Shown: positions 1 through 9,753, counted from the first letter of the stretch. The stretch: 64,000 nucleotides of DNA from Zhihengliuella flava (GCF_015751895.1 NZ_JADOTZ010000001.1:1550001-1614000); one strand, 5' to 3'. Program-made: numbers and translations. Notes: a model not told the origin generated them from the letters alone.

Positions 1-568
1 CCTTGCTCAGCAGAAGCACGATCACCAGCGTCATCGCGGCCAGCCCGATGTTCTGCAGGCTCCCGTAGTCGGCCGCCGACTCATCGCCGCCCATGGACCA
101 ATTCGCGGCCACCGGCGTCAGGGACATGCCAATCATGGTGATGACCACGCCGGTGACCACGGGCGGGAAAAAGCGAATGACCCGGGCGAAGAACGGGGCG
201 ATCGCAAACCCGATTACCGCCGCAACCAAGACGGCCCCGAAAACGGCTTGAATGCCGCCATCACCCTGCGCGATGGCGACGAGGGTGGCCACGGAGGCGA
301 AGGACGTCCCCTGCACCAACGGCAGCTGTGCCCCGAAGAAGGGCACGCCCACGGTCTGCAGGATCGTGGCTACGCCGCCGACGAAGAGGCAGCAGGAAAC
401 CAGCAGGGCCACCTGCGTGCTGTCCAGCCCCGCTGCGCCGCCGATGATCAGTGGTGGGGCGATAATGCCGCCATACATTGTGAGAACATGTTGTAATCCG
501 TAGGCGAACGTGCGCCCCAACGGCAGTCGTTCGTCCTCCGGACGTTTCGATGTGCTTGCAGCTGCCAT
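1..568 (-). CDS. NCS2 family urate/xanthine permease, partial
   Basis: Membrane symporter for purine bases, most likely urate or xanthine given its neighbours. About 189 N-terminal residues are visible; the 3' end lies outside the window. Translation begins at an ATG preceded by AAGGAGA. The early QHVLTMYGG stretch (about residues 26-34) is the conserved first-helix motif of the nucleobase:cation symporter 2 family. It is followed by alternating hydrophobic segments and a GAQLPLVQGTSFA loop, also typical. It is the last gene seen of the leftward urate operon and is separated from uox by a strong hairpin. Substrate is inferred from context. Confidence 0.9.
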   Translation of the reverse strand, partial: MAAASTSKRPEDERLPLGRTFAYGLQHVLTMYGGIIAPPLIIGGAAGLDSTQVALLVSCCLFVGGVATILQTVGVPFFGAQLPLVQGTSFASVATLVAIAQGDGGIQAVFGAVLVAAVIGFAIAPFFARVIRFFPPVVTGVVITMIGMSLTPVAANWSMGGDESAADYGSLQNIGLAAMTLVIVLLLSK

Positions 569-590
569 AGCTGGTCTCCTTGTGCATAGT

Positions 591-650
591 CCGGAGCGGA
601 TGGCCGGGCCCGGTGTTTGCGGCACCGGACCCGGCCTCGCCCTGCTCCGG
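591..650 (-). terminator. Intercistronic nested hairpin between uox and the permease gene
   Basis: Outer arms CCGGAGC and GCTCCGG enclose a 12-bp inner stem, ccgggcccggtg with caccggacccgg (one mismatch). No T-run follows, so it may attenuate or protect the transcript rather than end it fully, lowering permease expression relative to the enzymes. Confidence 0.5.
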
Positions 651-669
651 ATCCTGGTGGGGTGGGGGC

Positions 670-1596
670 TTAGCAGAATCCGGAGGAGTTCTCCCAGATC
701 GGGTGCGTGTCAGCGACGCCGTCGCGCTTGATGGCGGCCTCAATGAGCCCGTACGGGCGGTCGGCGGCGAAGAACACCTCGTTCGGGTTATCGAGGGAGA
801 AGCTCTCCAGATCCACCAAGAAGTGGTGATTGTTCGGCAGGCTCATCCGGATCTCATCAATCTCCGGGTGCGCCTCCAGCACGGCGCGTCCCATCTCAAA
901 CATGCTCTGCTGTAGCGCGAGGGAGTGGGTATTGGCGAAGGCGCCCAACAGCAGCTCCCGCACTGAGGCGTAGATGTCGTCGAACTGAATGTCGCCCGCG
1001 TTGACCGCGTCCGTGTTGTAGCGCCACTTGGCGGTCAGGTCCGTGGCCAGAATCCGGTCCGTGGTTTCCTTCAGCGTGGTGAATCGGTCCCGCGGGAAGC
1101 CATGGAACTCGCTGCCGGTGGACTTCAGGACGGTCACGCCCTCGATGCCGGCGATGATGTTCTTCCGCCCGTCGGCGATCTCCAGCACCGCGGTGCGGAC
1201 CTCGGACTTGTTGCGGGAGAACGCGTGGTCGTGATCCTGGATCCGGTCCCAGAAGTATTGCTCGGCCGCCCAGCGGCCTCCGCTGACCCAGTCGAACTCG
1301 CCCGTAAAGTGCTCGCCGAGGCGGGTCAGGAAACGCTCCATGGTGCCGACGCCGTCGCGGGCGAAGCCATACACCGTGTTCTTCTGGGTGTCGGTCGCCA
1401 CCACCTTGCTGTTGTCGCCCTCGGTATGAGCGCTTTCGAAGTCCCCGTGCAGCTGCGAGCTCACGTTGAGGTCCTCGATCTGGTGGCGCGCGGTGTCGCG
1501 GGTGATCTTCACCAGGCGGACTTCGGCCTTGCCGTACTGATTCTTGCCGAGCACAATCTTCGTGCCGGTCGCTGTCTCCGGTGCTGTCATGGTCAT
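670..1596 (-). CDS. uox: Urate oxidase (factor-independent urate hydroxylase)
   Basis: Cofactor-free uricase, oxidising urate to 5-hydroxyisourate. The 308 residues match the family length (about 300). Lys23 (in YGKAEVR) and Thr68 (in VVATDT) align with the catalytic Lys-Thr dyad of fungal uricase. The family signature VLKSTGSEFHGF and the C-terminal LPNNHHFLVDL are present. Two starts are possible (ATG ACC ATG); the first is 2 nt past the uraH stop codon, behind GAGGGAG. It is the third gene of the leftward operon uraD-uraH-uox-permease, so the enzymes acting immediately after it are encoded just upstream. Confidence 0.97.
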   Translation of the reverse strand: MTMTAPETATGTKIVLGKNQYGKAEVRLVKITRDTARHQIEDLNVSSQLHGDFESAHTEGDNSKVVATDTQKNTVYGFARDGVGTMERFLTRLGEHFTGEFDWVSGGRWAAEQYFWDRIQDHDHAFSRNKSEVRTAVLEIADGRKNIIAGIEGVTVLKSTGSEFHGFPRDRFTTLKETTDRILATDLTAKWRYNTDAVNAGDIQFDDIYASVRELLLGAFANTHSLALQQSMFEMGRAVLEAHPEIDEIRMSLPNNHHFLVDLESFSLDNPNEVFFAADRPYGLIEAAIKRDGVADTHPIWENSSGFC

Positions 1597-1598
1597 GG

Positions 1599-1955
1599 TT
1601 AGCTCCCTCGGTAGCTGGAATAGGCGAATGGGCTGATCAAGAGCGGTACGTGGTAGTGCTGTTCGACGTCGGCGACGACGAAGCTGAGCACCACCTCGGG
1701 GAAGAAGGTTTCCGTGCCCGACGTCCCGAAGTAGGCACCGGTGTCAAAGGTGATCCGGTAGGTTCCTGCTTCTACGCTGGCCGGTCCAAGCTGACTGATC
1801 CGGCCATCGCCGTCCGTCGTGCCTGAAGCGACCTCCTGCCAACCGGAAGCGCTCCTGCGCTCCAGCGTGGCCCTGACACCGGAGGCAGGCCTCCCGGTCC
1901 CGGTGTCGAGTACATGGGTGGTGATGTGGCTGCGATCGCCATCGGTGTGACTCAT
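1599..1955 (-). CDS. uraH: 5-hydroxyisourate hydrolase (transthyretin-like)
   Basis: Hydrolyses 5-hydroxyisourate to OHCU, the second step of urate breakdown. The protein has 118 residues. The N-terminal HITTHVLDTGTGRPA and the C-terminal YRGS tetrapeptide are diagnostic of bacterial transthyretin-like HIU hydrolases and distinguish them from true transthyretin. An in-frame start 13 codons upstream exists, but the ATG chosen follows AGGAGG at ideal spacing. It lies between uraD and uox in one transcription unit. Confidence 0.97.
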   Translation of the reverse strand: MSHTDGDRSHITTHVLDTGTGRPASGVRATLERRSASGWQEVASGTTDGDGRISQLGPASVEAGTYRITFDTGAYFGTSGTETFFPEVVLSFVVADVEQHYHVPLLISPFAYSSYRGS

Positions 1956-2016
1956 GTGAGTCCTCCTCTGCGCTGAGGTGTGGATCCTCTCCACACGGGA
2001 GAGGGGCTGGGAAGGT

Positions 2017-2538
2017 CTAAGAAGAGGTGCGGGCGCTGGCAGCCGGTGCCGGCTCCAGCAGGCTCGTCAGCCGCAACAGCCCGATCTCGCAGAGCTGCTC
2101 CCCCGTTTCCCGTTCCTCCGCGGCCGGGGTGTTATCCAGGCGACGGTTGAGCTCGGCGAGGATCTCTTGGGGGCTCCGGCCGGCGGCACGGATGAGGAAG
2201 ACGCGGCCGAACCGTTGCTCGTAGGCCACGTTCCCGGCGCCGATCCGGCGGGCGACGTCGGAGTCCGGATCGACGCCGGACTGCTCATGGCGGCTGAACG
2301 TGGCCTCCGCGGAAGCACCATCGGCGCGCTCTCCGATGCGCGGATGGTGCGCCAAGGCTTGCTGGATTTCTGCGGAGGTCAACGGCAGGACGCTCCGGGA
2401 GGCCGCTCCGAGGTCTTCAAGGTGTGCCACGGGGCGGGCGGAGGCGATCGCGTCGATCCAGCGATCGACGTCGAGGCAAGGGCGCAGGGTGTCGCGCAGC
2501 GCCGTGGCGTCGTGCGCGTTGAAGTCATCAAGTCTCAT
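2017..2538 (-). CDS. uraD: OHCU decarboxylase
   Basis: Converts 2-oxo-4-hydroxy-4-carboxy-5-ureidoimidazoline to S-allantoin, completing the uricase pathway. The protein has 173 residues. The HPRIGE motif (His65 onwards) carries the catalytic histidine, and YEQRFGRVFLIRAAGRS matches the conserved FGxxFxxxxxG segment. It is the first gene of the leftward urate operon, so the operon promoter should lie just above it. No allantoinase or later gene is seen in the window. Confidence 0.95.
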   Translation of the reverse strand: MRLDDFNAHDATALRDTLRPCLDVDRWIDAIASARPVAHLEDLGAASRSVLPLTSAEIQQALAHHPRIGERADGASAEATFSRHEQSGVDPDSDVARRIGAGNVAYEQRFGRVFLIRAAGRSPQEILAELNRRLDNTPAAEERETGEQLCEIGLLRLTSLLEPAPAASARTSS

Positions 2539-2919
2539 GCGGGGTTCAGCTTTCGTCGTACCGACAGCTCCGCCTCAGTGCTGAACACCCTTAACCATTG
2601 GCCGTGACCAACTTGACTCGATGTTTCTGTATGACGGAACTTTCATTTCATTAACACCATGTAACGCAGCTCACATGGTCGCTGTCAAGAGTCTCGGCCC
2701 AAGAATTTTTGTCCCGCCGCACGTGGGCTCGAGCCGCCAGCACGCGGGGGCCGCCCCGATCGCATGCCACCAGAGGCTTGTGCAATCCCTCGGCCTCGGT
2801 GATACTGGAATTCCGCAATTCAATAAAACGCTTCCACATTACGGAATGACTGACACCGCAGAGCACGTCCGCTCAGATCGCCCCCCATGGGCGCGGACGG
2901 TCACCGCACAGGAGGAACC
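2539..2919. promoter_or_regulatory. Divergent regulatory region between the urate operon and a small gene
   Basis: This 381-base gap separates divergent genes and holds no credible ORF. It contains an AT-rich stretch around 2600-2660 suited to the leftward urate promoter. For the rightward gene there is a candidate promoter, TTGTGC (2778-2783), a 17-base spacer, then GATACT (2801-2806). Just after it lie a TTCCG half site (2811-2815) and the 15-bp element ttccacattacggaa (2832-2846, TTCC-N7-GGAA), which resembles IclR-family operators. No experimental meaning can be read from this. Confidence 0.5.
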
Positions 2920-3156
2920 ATGACCCAGGATCAGCGTCTCGATCAGGCCGCACACACCGTACGGCACGGCTCCGCGCCGGCCGAGGAGACCGCGCTCGAC
3001 GCGACACACCGCCCGAGCGTGAGCCAGGAGCCGGACGCGACGAGCACCGGCGTCGACTCCTCGTTCTATGCCGGGGGCCTCGATCCGGATTTCGTGTTGC
3101 CCACCCCGGCGGACGCGTCCTGGTGGAGCCGCCTGCGGCACCGGTTGGCCGGCTAG
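2920..3156 (+). CDS. Hypothetical protein, 78 residues
   Basis: A small acidic soluble protein that I do not recognise. The ATG follows AGGAGG at ideal spacing, which supports a real gene; an in-frame start 11 codons earlier lacks a ribosome binding site. The sequence is polar for about 45 residues, then has SSFYAGGLDPDFVLPTP and a basic C terminus, WWSRLRHRLAG, that could touch a membrane. It is divergent from the urate operon and convergent with aceE across a shared terminator. Confidence 0.65.
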   Translation: MTQDQRLDQAAHTVRHGSAPAEETALDATHRPSVSQEPDATSTGVDSSFYAGGLDPDFVLPTPADASWWSRLRHRLAG

Positions 3157-3224
3157 GCCCGGCCTCCTCGCCGCACCACAGCGCGCGCTTCCAGCGCGGC
3201 AGCGCCGATCATCATTCAAGGCAT

Positions 3225-3254
3225 GCGGGGGCTGGCCTCACGGCCGGCCCCCGC
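3225..3254. terminator. Bidirectional terminator between the small gene and aceE
   Basis: A 13-bp stem, gcgggggctggcc with ggccggcccccgc (one mismatch), closes on a 4-base loop. It sits between two convergent stop codons, so it can serve both. Confidence 0.8.
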
Positions 3255-3286
3255 TTGCGTGCGCCCCGCGTCGGGGCCCGCGCCGC

Positions 3287-5992
3287 CTAGTGTTCGCCCT
3301 CAGCAGCTGGCATCTGGTCCAGCCCGTAGCGGACGAAGGCCTGGCGGGGAACGTCGGGGGCGACGTCGCCCCGATCGGCCAGCAGCTGGAGCGCGCGCAC
3401 TACCACGCTCTCGGCGTCGATCGTGAAGAACCTGCGCGCGGCCGGGCGGGTGTCCGAGAACCCGAACCCGTCCGCGCCGAGGGTGGCCCACTGGTTCGGC
3501 ACAAACTGCCGCACCTGGTCCGGGACCTGGGTCATGTAGTCCGTGACCGCCACGACGGGCCCTTCGGCACCGGCCAGCTGCCGGGTGATGAAGGGGACGG
3601 GCGGCTCTGCTGACTCCGCCCCCATAAAGCGCTCACGCTCGGCAGCCAGGCCATCGCGGCGCAATTCAGTCCAGCTGGTCACGGACCACACATCGGCCGT
3701 GACACCCCACTCTTCAGCCAGGAGCTGCTGCGCCCGCAGCGCCCACGGAACGGCCACGCCGGAGGCGAGCAGCTGCGTCGTCGGGCCCTGCCCCGCGCCG
3801 GCACTGACCCGATGGATACCGCCAAGGATGCCGGCGACGTCGACATCCTCGGGCTCAGCCGGCTGCGCGTACGGCTCGTTGTAGACGGTCAGGTAATACA
3901 TGACGTTGGGGTCCTCGTGCTCCCCCGAATACATGCGTTCCAACCCGGCGCGGACCAGATGCCCGATCTCATACCCGAACGCGGGGTCATAGGTCAGCAC
4001 GGCCGGATTGGTGGCCGCCAAGAGGGGCGAGTGCCCATCCGCGTGCTGCAGCCCCTCCCCCGTGAGCGTGGTGCGCCCCGCCGTGGCACCAATGATGAAT
4101 CCCCGCGTCATCTGATCCGCTGCGGCCCAGAAGGAGTCCCCGGTCCGCTGAAAACCAAACATCGAGTAGAACACGTAGAAGGGCACCAGCGGCTCGCCGT
4201 GCGTGGCGTACGCGGTCCCGGCCGCCGTGAAGGCCGCCACCGCGCCGGCCTCGTTGATGCCCGGATGAATCAACTGGCCCGCGGCGGACTCCTTGTAGGC
4301 CAGCACTAGGTCCCGGTCCACGGAGAGGTACTCCTGCCCCGATGGGTTGTAGATCTTGGCCGAGGGGAAGAACGCGTCCATGCCGAACGTGCGGGATTCG
4401 TCGGGAACGATGGGCACGATCCGGTGCCCAAAGTTCTTGTCCCGCATCAGGTCCTTGAGCAAGCGCACGAAGGCCATGGTGGTGGCGGCCTGCTGCTTGC
4501 CGGAGCCCCGCCGGGCGGCGGCGTACGACGACGGCTCGGGCAGTGCGACGGCGGCGCGGCGGCCGCGCCGCTCCGGGAGGTACCCACCCAAGTCCCTGCG
4601 TCGTTCCTGCAAATACGCCAGTTCCGGGGCGTCGGCGCCCGGGTGATAGTACGGCGGGCGGGCCGGATCTGCTTCGAGCTCCTCATCGCTGATGGGGATG
4701 CGCAGGTAGTCGCGGAAGGATTTGAGGTCCTCCAACGTCAATTTCTTCATCTGGTGGGTAGCGTTGCGGGCCTCGAAGTGCGGGCCGAGGCCGTAGCCCT
4801 TGACCGTCTTGGCGAGGATCACCGTCGGCTTGCCGGTGAATTCCGTGGCCGCACGGTAGGCCGCATAGACCTTGTGGTAATCGTGGCCGCCGCGCTTGAG
4901 GTTCCAAATCTCGTCGTCGCTCATGCCCGCCACCATTTCCTTGGTGGCCGGCGTGCTCCCAAAGAAGTGCTCGCGAACGAACGCCCCGGACTCTGCCTTG
5001 TACGTCTGATAATCGCCATCCCGCGTGCGGTTCATCAGGTCCACGAGGTCGTCCGCATGCTCGCCGGCGAGGAGCGGATCCCACTCGCGCCCCCACACCA
5101 CCTTGATGACGTTCCACCCGGCACCGCGGAAGAAGGCCTCGAGCTCCTGCATGATCTTGCCGTTGCCGCGCACGGGCCCGTCGAGCCGCTGCAGGTTGCA
5201 GTTGATGACGAAGTTCAGGTTGTCCAGCTTCTCGTTGGCGGCCAATTGCAGCAGGCCGCGGGATTCCGGTTCATCCATCTCCCCATCGCCCAAGAAGGCC
5301 CAAACCTGCTGATCGGAGGGTTCCTTGAGCCCGCGGTTCTCGAGGTACCGGTTGGATTGGGCCTGGTAGATCGCGTTCATCGGCCCGATTCCCATCGACA
5401 CCGTAGGGAATTCCCAGAACTCCGGCAGGTTGCGCGGGTGTGGATAGGACGGCAACGCGTGACCGAGGCGGGACTTTTCCTGACGGAAGCCGTCCAAGTC
5501 CTCTTCGCTCAGCCGACCTTCGAGGAAGGCTCGGGCATACATGCCGGGGGAAGCATGACCCTGAAAGAACACCTGATCGCCGCCACAGGGGTGATCCTTG
5601 CCGCGGAAGAAGTGGTTGAACCCCACCTCGTAGAGGGTGGCCGCTCCCGCATACGTGGAAATGTGGCCGCCCACCCCAATGCCGGGGCGCTGCGCCCGGT
5701 GCACCATGATCGCCGCGTTCCAGCGCATCCACGCCCGGTAGCGGCGCTCGGTGGCCTCGTCGCCCGGGAACCGCGGCTCCTGGTCGGCCGGGATGGTGTT
5801 GACGTAGTCGGAGGTGATGGCGGACTCCACAGCGACCTGCTGCTGGCGAGCGCGCTCCAGCAGGCGCTGCATGATGGTGCCGGCGTGGTTGGCGCCGCCC
5901 GCGGCCAGCATGGAGTCGAACGATTCGATCCACTCGGCCTGCTCTTCGGCGTCCGGATCGAGTGCGAACCCGGGTTCATCGATGATGGTCAT
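3287..5992 (-). CDS. aceE: Pyruvate dehydrogenase E1 component (homodimeric type)
   Basis: Thiamine-diphosphate-dependent decarboxylation of pyruvate, first step of the pyruvate dehydrogenase complex. At 901 residues it has the length of homodimeric AceE (about 890-930). The thiamine-binding motif begins with GDGEMDEPE near residue 235 and ends in [29 protein letters not shown] and [18 protein letters not shown] regions are typical. It starts at ATG behind GAAGGGAAG. It stands alone, as usual in Actinobacteria, where the E2 gene is elsewhere. A long imperfect palindrome lies in its promoter. Confidence 0.98.
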   Translation of the reverse strand: MTIIDEPGFALDPDAEEQAEWIESFDSMLAAGGANHAGTIMQRLLERARQQQVAVESAITSDYVNTIPADQEPRFPGDEATERRYRAWMRWNAAIMVHRAQRPGIGVGGHISTYAGAATLYEVGFNHFFRGKDHPCGGDQVFFQGHASPGMYARAFLEGRLSEEDLDGFRQEKSRLGHALPSYPHPRNLPEFWEFPTVSMGIGPMNAIYQAQSNRYLENRGLKEPSDQQVWAFLGDGEMDEPESRGLLQLAANEKLDNLNFVINCNLQRLDGPVRGNGKIMQELEAFFRGAGWNVIKVVWGREWDPLLAGEHADDLVDLMNRTRDGDYQTYKAESGAFVREHFFGSTPATKEMVAGMSDDEIWNLKRGGHDYHKVYAAYRAATEFTGKPTVILAKTVKGYGLGPHFEARNATHQMKKLTLEDLKSFRDYLRIPISDEELEADPARPPYYHPGADAPELAYLQERRRDLGGYLPERRGRRAAVALPEPSSYAAARRGSGKQQAATTMAFVRLLKDLMRDKNFGHRIVPIVPDESRTFGMDAFFPSAKIYNPSGQEYLSVDRDLVLAYKESAAGQLIHPGINEAGAVAAFTAAGTAYATHGEPLVPFYVFYSMFGFQRTGDSFWAAADQMTRGFIIGATAGRTTLTGEGLQHADGHSPLLAATNPAVLTYDPAFGYEIGHLVRAGLERMYSGEHEDPNVMYYLTVYNEPYAQPAEPEDVDVAGILGGIHRVSAGAGQGPTTQLLASGVAVPWALRAQQLLAEEWGVTADVWSVTSWTELRRDGLAAERERFMGAESAEPPVPFITRQLAGAEGPVVAVTDYMTQVPDQVRQFVPNQWATLGADGFGFSDTRPAARRFFTIDAESVVVRALQLLADRGDVAPDVPRQAFVRYGLDQMPAAEGEH

Positions 5993-6034
5993 GATCTTCC
6001 CTTCGAGGTCGGCAGCGGTGGCCGCCGCGTCACA

Positions 6035-6076
6035 GTACTATCGCAATGCGGAATTTCTTTTTCGCATAATAGTATT
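6035..6076. promoter_or_regulatory. Imperfect palindrome in the aceE/SDR divergent promoter
   Basis: The arms agtactatcgcaatgcggaa (6035-6054) and ttcgcataatagtatt (6061-6076) share TACTAT and ATGCG blocks in inverted order, in an AT-rich 148-base gap. TTCCGCATTGCG on the minus strand resembles half of an IclR-type operator and is similar to the TTCCG element near 2811. It probably holds promoters and a repressor or activator site for aceE. Confidence 0.45.
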
Positions 6077-6141
6077 AAAGTGAATGGCGTCACGTCGCGG
6101 ATGTCAATCCGTGCCATCCCACGTCCGCCCCAGGAGGTCCC

Positions 6142-6897
6142 ATGAGCCCCACCGCGCCCCGCACCGCCGTCGTCACCGGGGCCGGATCCGGCATCGGCGC
6201 CGCCGCCGCGCGGCGGCTCCTCGCGTCCGGCTGGAACGTGGTGCTCGCCGGACGCCGCGCCGACCCCCTGGAGCACACGGCGGCCGCTCACCCGGCCGCG
6301 CTCACCGTGCCCACCGATGTCACGAACGCCGGCGACGTCACCGCGCTGTTCGACGCCGCGCAGGAACGCTTCGGACGGATCGACCTGCTGGTCAACAACG
6401 CCGGAACGTTCGGCCCGGCCGCCGACGTCGGCGAGCTCGCCCTGGCCGAGTGGGACGCCGTCGTCGCCGTCAATGTCACGGGCGCCGTCCTATGCGCCGG
6501 AGAGGCGTTCCGCAGGATGCGCGCCCAGCGCCCCACGGGCGGCCGCATCATCAACAACGGTTCCATCTCCGCCCAAACACCCCGCCCACGCTCAGCGGCC
6601 TACACCACGACTAAGCACGCGATCGCGGGCCTGACCAAGTCGATCGAGTTGGACGGCCGGCCGCACGGGATCACCTGCACGCAACTGGATATCGGCAACG
6701 CGGCCACCGCCATGATGACGGACCTCGGCACGGCCACCGGCGCGCTGCAGGCCGACGGCACGCGACGCGCCGAGCCCAGCTTCGACCTCGAGGAAGCGGC
6801 CCGCGCCATCGAATACCTCGCTGACTTGCCGGCGAGCGCCAGCGTGAACCAGCTGACCCTCACGGCGGCCGGCATGCCCTTCATTGGCCGCGGCTAA
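6142..6897 (+). CDS. SDR family oxidoreductase
   Basis: NAD(P)-dependent short-chain dehydrogenase with 251 residues, the classical SDR length. The cofactor motif TGAGSGIG (12-19), NNAG (85-88) and the catalytic tetrad Asn111, Ser141, Tyr154 and Lys158 (YTTTK) are all present. A basic pair (GRR, 37-39) after the second strand suggests a preference for NADP. ATG follows CAGGAGG. It is divergent from aceE. The substrate cannot be told from sequence. Confidence 0.93.
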   Translation: MSPTAPRTAVVTGAGSGIGAAAARRLLASGWNVVLAGRRADPLEHTAAAHPAALTVPTDVTNAGDVTALFDAAQERFGRIDLLVNNAGTFGPAADVGELALAEWDAVVAVNVTGAVLCAGEAFRRMRAQRPTGGRIINNGSISAQTPRPRSAAYTTTKHAIAGLTKSIELDGRPHGITCTQLDIGNAATAMMTDLGTATGALQADGTRRAEPSFDLEEAARAIEYLADLPASASVNQLTLTAAGMPFIGRG

Positions 6898-6945
6898 AAC
6901 CGGGCCCATCCACCCCTTGCCACCGGTGGTCAGCGGTGCTGAACT

Positions 6946-8115
6946 GTGACCATGAGCACAGCAACGGCACCCGCCGAGACCATGACACTGCTGGCGATCG
7001 GAACCAAGAAGGGCCTATGGCTCGCCTCCAGCGAGGACCGCGTGAACTGGACCCTCTCCGAACCGCACTTCCTCGTCCTCGAGGCCTCCTCCGTCGCCAT
7101 CGATACCCGGTCCGGAACCCCGCGCGTGCTCGCGGGTCTGCTGGACTGGCACTGGGGGCCCACCGTGGTGACCTCTGACGATTTGGGTGCCACGTGGAGC
7201 GACCCCGAGCACGGTGCCATCACCTTTCCCGAGGACACTGGCGCGGCGCTCGAACGCGTCTGGCACCTGCGCCCGGACGCTGACGCGCGCCCCGGCGTCG
7301 TGTGGGCGGGGGCCGAACCGCACTCGTTGTGGAAGTCCGACGACGGCGGCTCATCCTTCCAGCTGAACCGCGGCCTGTGGGATCACCCGCAGCGCCAGCA
7401 GTGGCAGCCCGGCGGAGGCGGCCCGTGCCTGCACACGGTGGACCCGGACCCCTCCAGCGATCAGATTCATGTGGCCGCCTCGGCGGCGGGCGTCTACCGA
7501 TCGGACGACGCCGGCGCCTCGTGGGAGCCGGCCAACCGCGGCATCGCGGCCGGCTTTCTGCCCGGTGAGGAACCGGAATTCGGGCAATGCGTGCACCGGA
7601 TCGCCCGGGATGCGGAGAATCCTCGGCGCCTTTACGCACAGAACCACGGTGGCGTCTACCGCTCGGACAACGCGGGCGAGCACTGGGAGTCCATCGCCGA
7701 GGGGCTACCCGGAGACTTCGGCTTCACGTTTATGGTGCACCCGCGCAAGGGCGGCACCGCATGGATTGTGCCGATGGCCGCGGACATCGACCGCATTCCC
7801 GCGGGCGCCCGCGTCTCCGTGTACAAGACGGAGGACGCCGGGGACACGTGGACTGAGCACCACGACGGGCTGCCGGATACGGACTTCAATACCATCCTCC
7901 GCGACGCGCACGGCGTGGATGACCACCCCGATTCCACCGGCGTGTACTTCGGCACGCGCGGCGGCGAGGTGTTCGCTAGCGCGGACGAGGGGCTGACGTT
8001 CAACCGCGTGGCCCACCGCCTGCCGGACGTGCTCAGCGTGCGCGCCGCCGTCGTGCCCAAGGCCGACCTGCCGCTGCGTTCGGAAAAGTACGTGCCGCAG
8101 TTCCCGGAGGAGTAA
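6946..8115 (+). CDS. BNR/YVTN-repeat beta-propeller protein (sialidase-like fold)
   Basis: A protein of 389 residues built from repeated Asp-box units of the form S/T-x-D-x-G-x-x-W: SDDLGATW, SDDGGSSF, SDDAGASW, SDNAGEHW, TEDAGDTW and SADEGLTF. This predicts a six-bladed propeller. It has no signal peptide and is likely cytoplasmic, so secreted sialidase activity is doubtful despite the fold. Start is GTG or the ATG two codons later. Its stop overlaps by one base the start of a MoaD/ThiS-like gene (TAATG), implying translational coupling and a shared job that I cannot name. Confidence 0.85.
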   Translation: MTMSTATAPAETMTLLAIGTKKGLWLASSEDRVNWTLSEPHFLVLEASSVAIDTRSGTPRVLAGLLDWHWGPTVVTSDDLGATWSDPEHGAITFPEDTGAALERVWHLRPDADARPGVVWAGAEPHSLWKSDDGGSSFQLNRGLWDHPQRQQWQPGGGGPCLHTVDPDPSSDQIHVAASAAGVYRSDDAGASWEPANRGIAAGFLPGEEPEFGQCVHRIARDAENPRRLYAQNHGGVYRSDNAGEHWESIAEGLPGDFGFTFMVHPRKGGTAWIVPMAADIDRIPAGARVSVYKTEDAGDTWTEHHDGLPDTDFNTILRDAHGVDDHPDSTGVYFGTRGGEVFASADEGLTFNRVAHRLPDVLSVRAAVVPKADLPLRSEKYVPQFPEE

Positions 8116-8402
8116 TGCGGGACGTGGTGGTGGACGTGCCCAACGTGCTCGCCGCGTCCGTGGACGGGGCCCGCGAGCTGCGGGTCGAGGTCGCGGACGG
8201 GGCGAGCGTGGGCGATGTCCTAGACGTGCTGGCGGAGCGCTTCCCGCGGTTCGGGCGGAAGGTGCGCAATGAGCTCGGCGAGGTGCGCCGGTACGCCAAC
8301 GTGTTCGTCGGCCAGGACAACATCCGGGACCTCGAGGGCCAGGCCACGGTGGTGCCAGCCGGCGAGCGCATCATGATCGTGCAATCGGTCGCGGGCGGGT
8401 AA
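8115..8402 (+). CDS. MoaD/ThiS family ubiquitin-like sulfur carrier
   Basis: A protein of 95 residues ending in the Gly-Gly dipeptide that E1-like enzymes adenylate and thiocarboxylate in this family. The ADGASVGDVLDVLAERFP region matches the first helix of the beta-grasp fold, and VVPAGERIMIVQSVAGG the final strand and tail. It overlaps the BNR-repeat gene (TAATG) and follows GGAGGAG. No MoeB/ThiF, MoaE or ThiG gene is nearby, so it is unlikely to be the dedicated molybdopterin or thiamine carrier. Confidence 0.85.
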   Translation: MRDVVVDVPNVLAASVDGARELRVEVADGASVGDVLDVLAERFPRFGRKVRNELGEVRRYANVFVGQDNIRDLEGQATVVPAGERIMIVQSVAGG

Positions 8403-8460
8403 GTCGCGACGGCGCATAGACTGGCGGGGCACACCCACGCACTGAACGACCCCGAGGACA

Positions 8461-9753
8461 ATGATGCCCCACCTTCTGCAGCCCGCCAGCGCCCGCGTCA
8501 CCCGCGAGGACTGCGTGGCGGCCGATGCGGCGAACCCGCTCGCCACCTTCCGTGACCGTTTCGCGTTGCCGGAGAACACCATCTATCTGGACGGGAACTC
8601 CCTCGGCGCGCGGCCCAAGGGCTCCGCTGAGCGGGCGGCCGCCGTCGTCGAGCAGGAGTGGGGTGAGGGCCTCATCCGCTCGTGGAACACGGCCGGGTGG
8701 TTCGACCTACCGCGCACGCTCGGAGACAAAATCGCCCGGCTCATCGGCAGCGGCGAGAACGAGTGTGTGGTTACGGACACCACCACCCTCAACCTCTTCA
8801 AGGCGCTCGCCTCGGCCCTGCGCATCCAGCAGCAGGAGCGCCCGGGCCGCCGCGTCATCCTCACCGAGCGGGACAACTTCCCCACGGACATCTACATTGC
8901 CGAAGGCCTCGCGGACTTCCTCAACAGCGTCGGCGGCGACTATGAGGTCCGGCTGATCGACGAAGAGCTGACGCTGGAGGAGGCACTGGACGACGACGTC
9001 GCCGTCGTCGCGTTGTCCCACGTCAACTACCGCACCGGCGCCATGTGGGACATGGCGGCCGTGACGGCCAGCGCGCACGACGCCGGCGCTCTGGCGATCT
9101 GGGACCTGGCCCACTCTGCGGGCGCCGTGGAGGTGGATCTGCGCGGCGCGGATGCCGACTACGCCGTGGGGTGCACGTACAAGTACCTCAACGGTGGCCC
9201 GGGCGCCCCGGCCTTCATCTGGGTGCACGAACGCCACCAAGCGCGCTTCTGGCAGCCGCTGTCCGGGTGGTGGTCCCACACCTCCCCGTTTGCCATGGCT
9301 GACGCCTACGCCCCGGCGAATGACATCCGTCGCTTCATGTGCGGCACGCAGCCGGTCACGTCTCTGGCGATGGTGGAGAACGGCGTGGATCTCGCCCTCG
9401 AGGCGGACATGGCTACGGTCCGCGCGGTCTCCTTGGAGCTCACAGACCTGTTCATCCGGCTGGTGCGCGAGCGCTGCGGGGACCACCCGCTGACACTCAT
9501 CACCCCCGAAGAGCATGGTCGCCGCGGCAGCCACGCCAGCTTCCGCCATCCGGAGGGCTACGCGGTGATGAGCGCGCTGATCGCCCGCGGTGTCATCGGA
9601 GACTATCGAGAGCCGGAGGTGCTGCGTTTCGGCGTCACCCCGCTTTATGTGGGGTTTGCGGACGTGTACGACGCCGTGGAGGAGCTGCGGGACGTCCTTG
9701 ACACACGCGCGTGGGACGCCGCAGAGTTCACAGTACGCAACGCCGTCACCTAA
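8461..9753 (+). CDS. kynU: Kynureninase
   Basis: PLP-dependent hydrolysis of kynurenine or 3-hydroxykynurenine to anthranilate or 3-hydroxyanthranilate plus alanine, in tryptophan catabolism. It has 430 residues, as expected. YLDGNSLG near the N terminus, the PLP lysine Lys241 within [11 protein letters not shown], and PLSGWWSH are family hallmarks. Two tandem ATG codons follow GAGGA; either may start. No other kynurenine pathway gene is in the window. Confidence 0.96.
   Translation: MMPHLLQPASARVTREDCVAADAANPLATFRDRFALPENTIYLDGNSLGARPKGSAERAAAVVEQEWGEGLIRSWNTAGWFDLPRTLGDKIARLIGSGENECVVTDTTTLNLFKALASALRIQQQERPGRRVILTERDNFPTDIYIAEGLADFLNSVGGDYEVRLIDEELTLEEALDDDVAVVALSHVNYRTGAMWDMAAVTASAHDAGALAIWDLAHSAGAVEVDLRGADADYAVGCTYKYLNGGPGAPAFIWVHERHQARFWQPLSGWWSHTSPFAMADAYAPANDIRRFMCGTQPVTSLAMVENGVDLALEADMATVRAVSLELTDLFIRLVRERCGDHPLTLITPEEHGRRGSHASFRHPEGYAVMSALIARGVIGDYREPEVLRFGVTPLYVGFADVYDAVEELRDVLDTRAWDAAEFTVRNAVT

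Noticed and set aside
4424-6145. Long rightward open frame of over 500 codons antisense to aceE
   Set aside because: It mirrors the high-GC aceE reading frame, resembles no family and has no ribosome site; an antisense shadow.
6946-8115. Secreted exo-alpha-sialidase
   Set aside because: Asp-boxes show only the propeller fold; there is no signal peptide, and the coupling to a MoaD-like gene points to a cytoplasmic role.
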